DNA from: Xiphias gladius
Lineage: Eukaryota; Chordata; Actinopteri; Istiophoriformes; Xiphiidae
Direction of reading: 5' to 3'
Assembly (NCBI RefSeq): GCF_016859285.1
Contig: NC_053405.1
Span: forward strand, 927,760-991,759
Length of the DNA: 64,000 nt
Below are positions 1 to 12,100 of this stretch, piece after piece (positions within the stretch are counted from its first letter, which is position 1; each line of letters starts with the position of its first letter). Position numbers and translations under genes: made by a program. The notes under the pieces are model-generated. The model saw only the letters and a program-made list of their open reading frames with translations. It was not told the origin of the DNA and made no database searches.

Positions 1-2114
1 GATGTTAAAATAATTCCCTTCCTACAGAAGCGTGAGTCGTCCCTCTGCAGTCTGTCCTGTAACCTGAGAACACATCCAATAAAATCCACATCAGCCCAGA
101 TTCTCCTCTCAGACCTGCAGCCTCCTCCTCCTCCTATCCTCGGCCCCCTGGGGGTCAACGCCTCGTAATGAATGCAGCAGTGACATTTGCTGCGCCGACC
201 CCGGGTCTGCAGAGCTGAGCAGGCACAGACCCGCTTTCCTGCTCACATGTTGATCGAGCTCTGACCGGTCGTCTCTGCAGTGAAGGTCAAAGTCAGACTC
301 AGTCAGACTGAGCGTGTGCAGCTCATGAGTCAAAACTCATCGGGTTATTTAACCGGGACAGAGGACGTTATTGAAGGTCGGTGCTGTACACGTGCCGGTG
401 TTAGTCCGACGGTTTGGACAGGCGTTTCACGGTTACCCTAAAAACTAATACAGTATTGAAATTCTTCATTGTTTCAAAGGAAACAAGCCGGCAGAGCTAA
501 ACTAGAATGGAAATATAGATACATGGAGGGGTAATATGCGACCGTCTCTCCTGTTGAGAGCGGGCATGGGCTCCCGGCTGGCGTCACTAAAATCATCGGT
601 GGAAGCTTCAGGAAAGACGCCGCTGTTTAACTGAGCCCCGGCTTCGTGGCCTTGTCCAGAGCGAGCCACCGAAAGCTCCACACAGCAGAAGTCAACGCGC
701 GGAGCGAGAGACGGGTGCGTCTACCAAAGATCCCAGTCTAAACTCTGATGTCTCTAAGGGGTAGAAATCATTTCCTGCTCAAACCTCCAGCCCTTCTACT
801 CCACCAGAGACCAGAGGGACAATCAAAACCAGAGTCACGAGCGGAAAAGCTGATGTTTTCTCAGGCAGATTCAGGATCAGATGAGCGGAGGCTGGAAACG
901 GCCGGAGGACAAACTCAGATAACACGTCATCTAACAGACCGTCAGTGAGCCTCCGTCCATTCAGAGCGAAAATCATCGATCCAGGCTGAAAGTGACCTGA
1001 CAGATGATTAGAGTCCCTGTGAGCCATCTGCTGCCCAGGAGGAGGAGCAGGAGCAGACATCTTGTTTTCTCCTGAACGTGAGCGAGAGCAGTGAACACAC
1101 CAAACCAGACGGAAAGCGAGAATTCACTAAAACAGACGAGCTGTTTGACAGAGAGTCAGAAACCTGACTGACCGAAGAAGAGGTTCTCTGCAGGAAGGTG
1201 GCTTGTGTCTTAATGCGACGTGAGCGTGTTTGCAGCTGCTGGGTCCCCATGAACACCCTGTTCCTCACCCTCTCTGCGCTACACGCTCCGTCTCTCTGGC
1301 TGCAGCTTGACTCAAAGTCCTGGAACTCGGCTTTTACTGAAGCTTTCCCCAGACAGGAGACTGATTTCAGTAACAATCTTGTTAATATTAAAAACCAACT
1401 TGAACAAGATTTTCTTTCTACAACATCTGCACTCGGCAACGTCAGGATGATTTATTTATTTACATGACAGTCAACAAGAACATACAAACAACGGTATAAT
1501 AAAATGACCATAAAACGGACTGATCCCTCTTCAAAAACCGGCCCACGTGTTGGTCCTGAACTGAACCAGACGTGTGTCCGAATGAGGGTTCACTAAAGGG
1601 CCCCTTACTGTTCCCAGTGGACGGGCCTCTTGTCACCGAGCCAGAAACAAAGTGATCAGAACACATTTAATTCCTTAAGCACGCGGCGGTGGGGAGATCT
1701 GAGCGGCCCCGTCGCAGGAGGCCGGACTGTGGGGCAGCCTAGACGCAGATCTGTGGAAACGTTTCCGTGAGGGTGGAGGTGTGAGGTGAGGAGAAGGGCA
1801 GATCCCTTCCCCTCACCTCACACCTTCGCTCTCAGTTTGTGACGACGACGTTTCATAGTTAACACTTTCCCCATTGCGCTTATAATTAGCACCAAGCAGC
1901 GTCGGCCTTTCTTGGAAATATCCAGGCAGTTTACAGCTAAATAGCAGCAATTTTTTAAGGAAATGATGAGGAAAGTTTCCAGGAAATTAGCTGGAAAACA
2001 TGGGATGTGAAATAAAGTGTCACCACAGAAAGACAGGACTCTTCCTCAGCGTCCTGACACTTAACACCTGGCAGGTTAACACCTAACACCCCTCCTCTCT
2101 GTGTGTTCCTGCAG
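1..2114. other. 5' flank or first intron of apc2
   Basis: No protein-coding exon recognised on either strand. Because coding exon 1 has a splice acceptor, an untranslated first exon lies here or outside the window. The only notable structure is the mirtron-like hairpin at 1767-1835. Confidence 0.5.
1767..1835 (+). ncRNA. Candidate mirtron hairpin
   Basis: A 31-position stem (1768-1798 with 1804-1834; 30 paired, three of them G-U) closed by a 5-nt loop. The ends coincide with a consensus donor (CC|GTGAGG at 1767) and acceptor (CTCTCAG ending 1835), and the 3' arm is pyrimidine-rich. This is the layout of a mirtron, a short intron that is itself a microRNA precursor. No coding exon flanks it; it would have to lie between 5' UTR or non-coding exons, possibly of apc2. 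Confidence 0.4.
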
Positions 2115-2135
2115 GGGGCGCTGCTGAGTGTGAAG

Positions 2136-2276
2136 ATGGCCAACGCCGTGGCTTCTTACGACCAGCTGGCCCACCAGGTGGAGGTGCTCCGTAAGGAGAA
2201 CTCCCACCTGAGGAGGGAGCTGGAGGACAACTCCAACCACCTGTCCAAACTGGAGACCGAGACCTTCGGCATGAAG
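2136..2276 (+). CDS. apc2: apc2 coding exon 1: start codon and N-terminal coiled coil
   Basis: Encodes residues 1-47 (MANAVASYDQLAHQVEVL...), the oligomerisation coiled coil of APC proteins. The exon itself begins at 2115 after TTCCTGCAG, so 21 nt of 5' UTR precede the ATG and a non-coding exon must lie upstream. The donor is AAG|GTCAGT at 2277 and the exon ends on a codon boundary. Confidence 0.95.
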
Positions 2277-5200
2277 GTCAGTCCGCAGCAAACCAGCAGC
2301 GGTTTCTAATGTTTTACACCATGTTTACTCCTCACTCCACAATTCAACCCCCTTTTTCTGGAGCTTGGCTTCATTGATCAAATATAATATTTAATTGTGT
2401 TTAACAAAATGGCTGAAGGCCGTCTCACTATCTCTTTCAAGATTATTTTAGAATAAGATTGTTTTACAGTTTCATTGTCAACCTTGGGACAAGGATGAGC
2501 TCAGTTACATGTTTCTTCATGTGGTTGAAAAGTTTGATAAACTGATGCTGAGCTGAAGTTCGTGGGCTAACGTGCAGAGTCACTTAGATTATAGAACAAC
2601 TCAGTTTGTGTGAAAACAGCAGCGAAGCCTTGTTGGTAACGATGATGAAACCAGCATTTAGAGTGAAGCAGACGTAAAGTTCATCCACCAGAGACGCATC
2701 CTGGAAGATGTGAACGACTCAACTGGCAGCGGCTGAGATGAAACATACTTTTCTACCAGTTCTCAGGGTAACGACAGATTCACGAAGAGATTGAAGCTAT
2801 GAACCTCGTCTCTTTCACAAAGACGAGGCTCAGCAGCAGAGTTTGTCATCTCTCTGTGCGACGCTTGTTTTAACTGTTGCTGCTGGTCATTTTCAAATCA
2901 CGTGAATCTATAACAACGTAAGCAGGCGAAGAACGTCATGTCACTGTGTTTTTCACTCGTTCAGCAGCCACCTTCGAGTCATTGACACGTCACTGTGTCG
3001 CTGGGACGACGGAATAGTGTCGTGTTCCTTTCTTTGTTTACTTAAAATATCCCACTCTCAGTTAAACCGTCGGTCAACTAAAAGCGAGACAGAGAGAGAA
3101 ACCTGTACAATCAGACCCAAAGCTGAACATTAATCCTTTCAGCTGCACACACACGCTCACGTCCACACACACACACACGTGACTACACACTGACACGCAC
3201 TCACGTGTCCAGATGCTGAGAGCAGCTGGATTATCAGACAGAGCTCGGCTGGTTTTTGTCAGAATCAGGACGTCGGAGTCGGACTCTCAAACAGAACGGA
3301 TCAGAGAGGAGCGGCTGAGACGCGATTCACCTGCAGCAGGTGAGTCTGCAGGAGGTCGACGGACACGGAGTCCAGTTTGAAACCAGGAGGAGGATGGACT
3401 GGACCTCAGGGAATAATTCTCTTTAAACCTCTTCTGACTTTGTCTGCTACCGTGACTTTTTTTTTTTTGATTCGACCTGTTTTTGGGGCATTATTATCTT
3501 TTTGTGGAACACAGGTATATTTTTCTGAACAGGCTTTTCTGTGTCAGCTGATCTTAAATGTCAGAACTCAATCTGAACAGCGCGATGCTTGATCTGGTTC
3601 GCTGTGAAGTCAGAGAGCCGACGACTTCGGTATCATTTAGATTTGATTGAGGTCAGTAAGAAAGAACAATAGGGGAGATTTGAAGGCGCCAGTTGCCCAT
3701 AAAATTAAATTAAGCTCTAACATCCGGAGCGAAGCAGGAAGGAGGAGCTTAAATCCGGGTATCGGACCTGAATACTGTCCTAGTGCACGTTTCATGTGAC
3801 TGTAGCATCTTTCAAATTCTCCTGATGTGGTACGTTTTCGTTTGTAGTAAAATGAAACAGTCCTGGTGCAAACAAGTGCCGCCTTTGGACCTGGTTTTAA
3901 CGGTTCAAGCCCAACAACCGGTGAAAAGCCGGAGGTCTCGGGTCCGGTGGTGCCACGTGCAAAGGGCTGGGTCAGGAGGGGATACGCCGTAGATCGCAGG
4001 GTGTGGTGGTTTTGCTCTCAGCCGGTCCCATTACTGCTCTCAAAGCTCTGAAACGGCACCAGCGAGTCAACAAACAGAGCTCCTCCGGGGAATCGCGCCG
4101 CTGTCTGCGTGGAGCAGAACGACACAACGCCAACACACAGCCCTGCCGGTCTGCAGCCAGAGCCGATTCAACGTCTGCTGTTCGGCTGCAGGGATTTAAA
4201 GGACTGAAGGAGACACTTCTCATAAAGTCGATCAAACGCAGACCTGTTTACAGATGTTCCTGCTGTAACCACGTTAAACTGTAGGTTTCGATGCCGATTT
4301 TCTCTAAAACCGTTTATTTCCATCTTTCTGTTACAGCCGAGCCTTTTCCTACCGGCTCTCGTTGTCGCGCTGCCAAAGTCGAACACTTCTTAACCAGTTT
4401 CTAAACATTATGGCTGTGAGAGAGAAAGCAGTGAGGTGGAGGAGTTTTAGGAGCTCGGGCCCTGTATCGTGGAAACACTTGTTGCTCTTCCTCCGTTGCA
4501 GGAGGTGCTGAAGCAGCTGCAGAGTAAACTGGAGCAGGAGGCGGGGACCCTGGCCTCGTCGGGGAGGAGCGACGTGCTGCACCAGCTCAAAGGTCTGTTC
4601 CTGCTTTACACTCGCCGACTAAACTACAGGTCGTCGCTTCTCTGTCTTCTCCAGAGTCAGATGAGAAGATGGAAATGAGATGACACTGATTCCCATCTTC
4701 TCATCAGCCCCGGGAAATGTCGCGATGCTCCTGTAAAGATAGACCCGTCGGATGAGGCTGACTCTACCTGCCTCCACTGCGAGCACAGAGCCTCCGCCGG
4801 GACCGGTCACCGTTCACAGGGAAATGAATCGACCCAATCACTAACCTGATTGGCCGCAGCCGACTAGATCCAGTTAAACAGCCAATTAACGTTAATTAGT
4901 TTGTTTCCCAGACTGGAATTCATTTAACTCCGGCTGAGACTACATGTGTTTCGAGTCTGTGTCCAGGGATCTGTTGTCTCTCAATCTGTCCATGGCTGCA
5001 GCACATGTGCGGTTCCACGCAGCAGCTGTTTACTGATGTTATTTCACATTCGATTATTGAAAGTCCTTCATGCAGATTCATTTATTACACTGAATAAACG
5101 ATGTAGCTCTTAATAGCGTCAGTTAATTATTACCAGGAACTTTAAACTTGAGTCTTAAAACGCTTTTACTCATTTTCCAAACCGTGTCCCAACCCCCCCC

Positions 5201-5692
5201 AGCAGAAGTTTGGACCCCCCCGCCCCTGTCGACAATGTCCGAGTCAGTCTGAACGCAGTTGATTCCTGATGGACCATAACTCACCCTCTTCCTCCTCCCT
5301 CAGAGCTCCACATGGATCTCACCAACTACTACGAACTCAAACACCAGCCTCACAACCTGAGGCTGCTGACGGGCGGTCTGGGAGGGGCGGGGCTAACAGG
5401 TGTTGGAGGGGCGGGGTCGGGCGGGGTCGGAGGGGCGGAGATAGACGATCGTCTGGCTCTGCCTCCTTCCTCCTGCTCCTCCTCGTCCTCGGTGGCGGCG
5501 GCGAGCAGGGCCAGGAGTCCGCTGAGAGCTTCGTCCCGTCAGAGTGCGTCGTCCGGGGGGGAGGCCGCCGCCGTCATGCTACCGCATCACTTCCTGGACG
5601 GAGCCCCACCCAAAACAGCTGTGATCACTGGAGCAGATGGACGACTGAGCGACCATCACCTGGAGGAGCTGTACAAGGAGAGGTGAGCGGAT

Positions 5693-5729
<37 letters not shown>

Positions 5730-6119
5730 AACTACAGCTGGGCAGACGTTTTACAGAGGAAACCAGAATTTCGCCCCCGACTGAATTTAGAATCCACTTC
5801 CTTGGTTCGACGTATAGTTTGAGGTCACAACCCCTGAATGGTTTTCGGTCAGAATCTGTGTTTGGCTGCAGTTTGAGCTGTTCCACCGTCAGATTTCCAA
5901 CACGGCTGCTGTCAAAGGAAGTTCAGTGTTGTGGTTTAACTGTAGCTCGGCTCAGTCTGAGACCGGATCAGAGTCTGTATCTTCATCTGCAGCTCCATGT
6001 TCTTCGTTTTTCTTCTTACTTTTCTTCATATTGCACAAAGTCTCTTTTTGTCAACACTCTGTCAACGCTTCTTTAGCTTTATGTGTGAGTTGGAAACCCT
6101 GAGGCTAACAGTGTTACCT

Positions 6120-6175
<56 letters not shown>

Positions 6176-9100
6176 TGCGTGTGTGTGTGTGTGTGTGTAG
6201 GAACCTCCTGCTGGGGGAGATCGACCGGGAGGAGAGGGAGCGCTGCTGGTACTTCAGCCAGCTGGAGGCGCTGTCCCAGAGACTGGCCCAACTGCCTCGC
6301 ATCGACACGGTGAGAACACACGCACACACACACACACACACACACACTAAACACGATGAGGCTAAACGTGTTAAAGTGAGGATTCATGAGAAGATTTCTA
6401 ACGTCATATTTCTGACGCATTTGCCGCCTTCACACATACGAGCACAAAATGGCAACGTCTCTGCGTCTCATGAGCCTGAAGCTCATGGGAATAAATAGAT
6501 CCTGGTGTTAGCGTAATGTCGTTGTCGGGGTATAAGAAGCCACCGCCAACCGTCGGTAGGAAACACCGAACAAGCAGCCGGCTGCTGTGTCAGACGCTTT
6601 GTCGACCAATCCATCCATACCGCGTCCCACCGAGTCCTCAGGCTCTAAAGTACCGTCACCTTTACTCCTCACAGATGACAGTGAAAAAGGATCAGTTCCA
6701 AAATGTACCCAAAATAAAAAGGTCCCTGTTCCTCAGCCCATCGGATCACAGTCGTAACCCTGGTCTCCTCTGAAAGGAAACTCTTTTAAATTCTAAAACC
6801 AAAAAGTCAGAGTGAGTAGCAGAGAAACTGAACCAAAGTTACAGAGACACAAACATGGTGGAAATGGGAACCTAAGGCCTCCAGGATCTTTACGGGTCTG
6901 AACCAGTTCTTCGTCAGCAGCTGCTGCAGTGACGTGAGGATCCTAAAATGCTTTGAACAATGAGAATCAGGACACTTAGAGCTTTCAGACAATGTAGAAT
7001 TAGTCCAGGTTGTGTAGAGCCTGAGTCCAGTACAGACCAGTACACACCTGAAGTAGGACTACCAAGGCCAAAGTGTCCCACAGGTGGACGGTGCATTTTG
7101 GACAGTGTATATGGTTGATCAATCATCAAACCGGTTGATGGACTAATCATTTGGACTCTAAACAGGATGTCGTCTGTCTGTGTTTATCGAAATAAAAGTG
7201 ACCAGTAAAACTACCGACGTTGTTTGTTTGGGTTTTCTGCTCAGAGAGAATGAATCAGCTTTTATTATTGGCTGTGTGAGATGGATTGATATCATGTCTC
7301 GGTTCTGTTTCTGTCGACTCTGACCTCTGACCTCTGACCTCGCCATGTTCCCGTCGTCCCAGTTTTCTCTGCAGATGGATCTGATCCGGCAGCAGCTGGA
7401 GTTTGAGGCCCAGCAGGTTCGATCCGTGATGGAGGAACGATTCGGCACCAGCGACGAGATGGTTCAGAGGACACAGGTGAGACTGAGACTGCCGGCGGCT
7501 GATTGGACAGTCGCTTGCATTTATATCATCAGTCACGATGGAGGATTTTCATTAAAATGAATAATAAGCTTTAAAAACTGCTGGTTATGGAAAGACGAGA
7601 ATCTCAGTATCTTCTTTCAAGTTGCTCTTAAGAACTCTCTTATAAGGCTTTCTGTCACATGCATGTGTGTAACACTGTGTGTGTGCATGTCTCTATGTGT
7701 GGACAGTTTGGTCCATAAGTATTTGAACAGTGACTCAGTTTTTGTAATTTGGCCTCTGTTCACCACCACAATGGATTTGAGATGAAGCCATCAGGATGAG
7801 ATTGAAGTGTCGACTTTCAGCTTTAATTCAAGGGGTTTAACAAAAATATACCATTAACCTCATTTTCAGAGGCTCTAAAGTAATTGGACAAACCACCATA
7901 AATATTAACATAAGGATTATTTTTAATACTTGGAATTGAAACCCTTTGCAGTCAATGACTGGCTGAATGTTGACTGTCTATGCTTTGGGTCATTAACCAT
8001 CTGTACCGTGAAGCGCCGTCAATGATAGTCAGCTATCAGTTTTGCAGTATTTGGCTGAATCTGAGTAGATAACATAGAACTATACACTTCAGAATTCATC
8101 CTGCTACTTCCATCAGCAGTCACATCATCAATAAACACCAGTGACCCAGTTCCACTGGCAGCCATACGTGCCCAGACCATAACACTGCCTCCACCATGTT
8201 TGACAGATGATGTGGTGGCTTTGGATCATGAGCCGTTTTTCCTTCTCCAGACTCTTCTCTTCCCATCATTCTGGGTCAAGTTAATCTTGGTTTCATCTGT
8301 CCAGAGAATCTCGAGTTTTTTTGAGATGTTTTCTGGCAAAGTCCGATCTGGCCTTTCTGTTCTTGAGTGTTACCAGTGGTTTGCACCTTGTGGTGAATCC
8401 TTACATTAACGAAGACGTCTCTTGATTTTAGACTTTGACAATGATACACCTTCCTCCTCCAGAGTGTCTTAGACCTGACTAGATGTTGTGAAGGGTTTTC
8501 TTTACCAAGGAAAGAATTCAGTGATCATCCCACTTTAGTTGTCTTTCGTGGTCTTCCAGACCTTGTGGTGGTGCTGAGCTCACCAGTTCATACCTTGTTT
8601 TTAAGAATGTACCAAAGTTTTGATTTGGTCACTACCAAAGGTTCTGCTCTGTCCGATAGGTTTGTTTTGTTTGGGTTAGGGTTACAACGATGGGCCCTTC
8701 ACTTGCATCAACACCTTGAAAATGGTGTCACTGTCCAAATACTTACGGACCTTACTGTATGTACTGTATAGCATGTTATATATGTGGAGATGTACGTGTA
8801 CGTACAGTATATTTACAGTATTGTATCTGATCCTTTTTCTTACTATGTGATCTAAACATTTCACTGTTTTCACTTTAATTATTTTATTGCTTGATGTCTG
8901 GTCTTTGTGAACAATTTGTATATAAATAAACATTATTCTTATTATTATAATGGAAACTGTTTAAACATGGAAATTACTATAGACACATTAGTTATATTAC
9001 AATTTAATTGATGAACTGTGACGAGGTGATGTAACACAGATGCAGCTGGTGGAAACGGAGCACATCTGGACACGCCTGAACCCGTGTGTGTGTGTGTGTG

Positions 9101-12100
9101 TGTGTGTTGCAGATGCATGTTGCTCGTCTGGAGCAGCTGGAGAAAGAGCTGCAGGAGGCCCGAGGGAATCAAGAGAGCCAGCTACAGGTCAGACATACTG
9201 TACACAATAATACACACCGATGTACACGAGCAGATCTATTACGCATATAGAAAAACATACCATACATAAACACACACGAGCAGAAATGACGTATCAATCA
9301 GATTGATTCCATTGTCAGAATTTATTAGAGCAGGTTAGTGTTTGACTCTTCACAAATGAATCTGTCAAAGAAGGAGAACTGATCGAGAACCACAGATGGG
9401 TACTCACAGCTTTAGATCCTGTCACGGCGCGTGCAGTGATCTATACTTGTGCATCAAGGGTTAACATCAGTTAAGGCAAACGTAGGCTACAGCAGTGATA
9501 TCAACCTTTCCGAGGCCAAGGACCTTTAATGTCAAATAACGAGCTAAGATCTGCCGTTCACTGAAAAAAAACAACACATATGTAAATGTAAAAGTCTTCG
9601 GTTAACTTTAAAAACTCTAAAAAAAGATCCGTCATAACAAGATCACGGTGAATCACATCAGGTCGTTGGTGAATAACAAGCTGTCCTGACAGAGCCGACC
9701 TCTAAGTGAAAACGGAGGAAACCGTCGTAGCTTATTATCTGTTACTGATGACGTGAGGTGCTGCTCATTCCCCGAAAACGTCGTCTTTCGTCTTAGTTCC
9801 TCACAAGAAAGGAAGAGAAATGAGACGTTCTTTCCTATGAAGCAACGTCCGTTTCTGATTCTGATGATTTCACAGCTGGATCACAGCTGGACCTGCTGTC
9901 AGTCTGCAGGTTTAAAGGCTCTGTATCCCTTGGAGTTTGTATTTGCACAGATATTGTGAAGTACTGTCTAAATCAGCTCTGCCTGTGCAGCAGTGTAGTG
10001 ACGTCCTCCAACATGGCAGAAGAGAAAGCAGCTGCACGTTCATTAAAAACCTGTATTTTCTAGTCATATTGCGAACAGATCCGTCAAACCACAGTTTGTA
10101 AAGTTTCTGCTCAGACACTGAAAGCTCAAAAGCAAACCAGGCTGTGATTATTTTTTAATTATTTCCATCTGCTTGTAAATTTGTTATGTAATAAACCAGG
10201 TTATGATGAGATTGTCTCGTAATTTGTAGAAATTATTCAGCAGCACTTTGGAAAGTGGAAATTAAGTAAATATCTCATGTCAAAATATTCTTTTTACCTG
10301 ACACAGAGATTTTCAACCCGATAGAAACGGATATTTAGATAGAATAATAAAAAACTAGAGATCACACCAGCCTCGACGCCAAATCGGTGCGTGTGGTGCA
10401 GTGGAGCACACAACATGAGAGAAGTGAGTTTGGTGAAACCGGATTTATTCAGTGTGCCAAACCATGTGATTCCATCGCAAGATGCTCTGTTGTTCCACCT
10501 ACTGTCCTAGAGTGAATGACTGAAGCCGTGATACAGTGATCCGCGACTTGAAATGAACGTGGGCCCGGGGCATAAAGTGGGGGGGCAATGGCCCCTTCCC
10601 CACTTCCAGCCATCCTACTTTGGACGCTCAGACCACACCAGCCTACAAACTCGGCCTTCCCTTTGATCTCAACTTTGCACCTGAAAAGTTTTGTGACTGT
10701 ATCCTGCACAGCTGTGACGCTATCGTGGTGACAAAATCTGTCCACAGACAGACACCTGCCATAGGCCTCTAAACCACCTCTGTGGTAGTTCCCGCTGCGA
10801 TGGGTGTCTCCAGGACCACATTTTGCCATGATGATACACACCCACACACACACCAAAGGTGAAAGAACGCCAGCCCCGATGTCACAGCCGGTAACCAGAC
10901 TCTTCCTCTCTCTGACCGTAGGGTTCAACAATCTTTCTGATGGATGATGAAAGTTGTTTAGTTCTTCCTTCATTAATCGGACCTCCAGTTAACACGGATC
11001 CAGTTGTGAATCAGAAATGAAAACTAAACTCGTTGGTGATGTTCCAGCCGAATTGAATCTGTAAAACTGTGGTGATGAATCAGATCAGTCTGATCAGCTC
11101 CAGCGTCCAGTCACTAACAGATTTCATCTGAAGTGATGTGTCGGACCCATAAAAGACTTGAGTGGAGGACGTCTCTTATGTCCTAATGTCTCCTGCAGGC
11201 TGCCTCCAACATCCTCTGAACTGTAATAAGGGAACTGAGCGTGTTAGCAGTTAATTCGTGAGCTATAGTAGTTTATCAACCAGCCCTGCGAGTTTCTAGA
11301 ATCAAGTACTTCACATTAACATTCAGCTGAACTTCTTCAGACTGGAACACGTGTCTCCGCGCTGCACGCAACGCACTCAGGGTTCGCTTTAACCAACCAG
11401 CTTATTTGATGCTGAAGTCCTCACACTGGTCTGTCTAACATGGGTCTTAGGAGAGACATATTCCAGTCTTACCCCTGCATGGGTCCACCCTGTTCTCAGC
11501 GGTTCACTGCAGCAGCCGTTCCCAGTCTAACTCCACCTGACACAGCGACACCGAGCCGTCATAGGCCCACACCCAAAACCCTGGGTACAAGGGCTCAGTG
11601 AAGGTGGACGTGAAGGTGTGGAGGTGGACCATGGTGTCCTGAGAGACACAGTAGAAGGACAGAGATCCTGCAGACCAGTTCACGTAAACCCCAACTCTGT
11701 GGGTGAAGGGTTTAGGTGAGGAGGATCTGAACCTCTTGTTGTTGTAGCATGGTGTGTAGCTCCCCTCTGAGCACTCCAGACTCCAGGACCGCTCATTGTG
11801 TCCCAGCAGACAGCTCGCCGTGTCTCCGTCTCTTGAGATGCTGTTGTAGGTGACGCCGATGTCGGCGCCGCCGCTCCACTCCACCTCCCAGTACACCGAG
11901 TCCAGCAGCCCCTCCCTGCACAGGACCTGAGGGCAGCACTCGAACCGGTCTGGGTGGTTCAATGATCGATGGTCCGACCAAACGCGAGTCACCTTCCTGT
12001 TGCGGTTGGTCAGGTGGAGCTCTGAGTTGGCAGTGCTGGGGTCAAAGGTCAAATAACAGGCAACTGAGGGGGAACACAAGGAACAAGATGAGTTGATCAA

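Noticed and set aside
5269..5784. 171-codon plus-strand open frame overlapping apc2 exon 3
   Set aside because: It is a shifted frame of the GC-rich exon and runs into the (GT)n tract; no family resemblance.
6079..6420. Open frames of Cys-Val and Thr-His repeats
   Set aside because: Translations of (GT)n/(CA)n microsatellites.
10449..10973. 174-codon minus-strand open frame
   Set aside because: No recognisable domain, no clear splice partners and compositionally mixed; could be repeat-derived. Not enough to call a gene.
11504..12063. SPRY exon as a lone retro-copied fragment
   Set aside because: It has a proper acceptor and joins in phase to three upstream exons on the same strand, so a spliced gene is the better reading.
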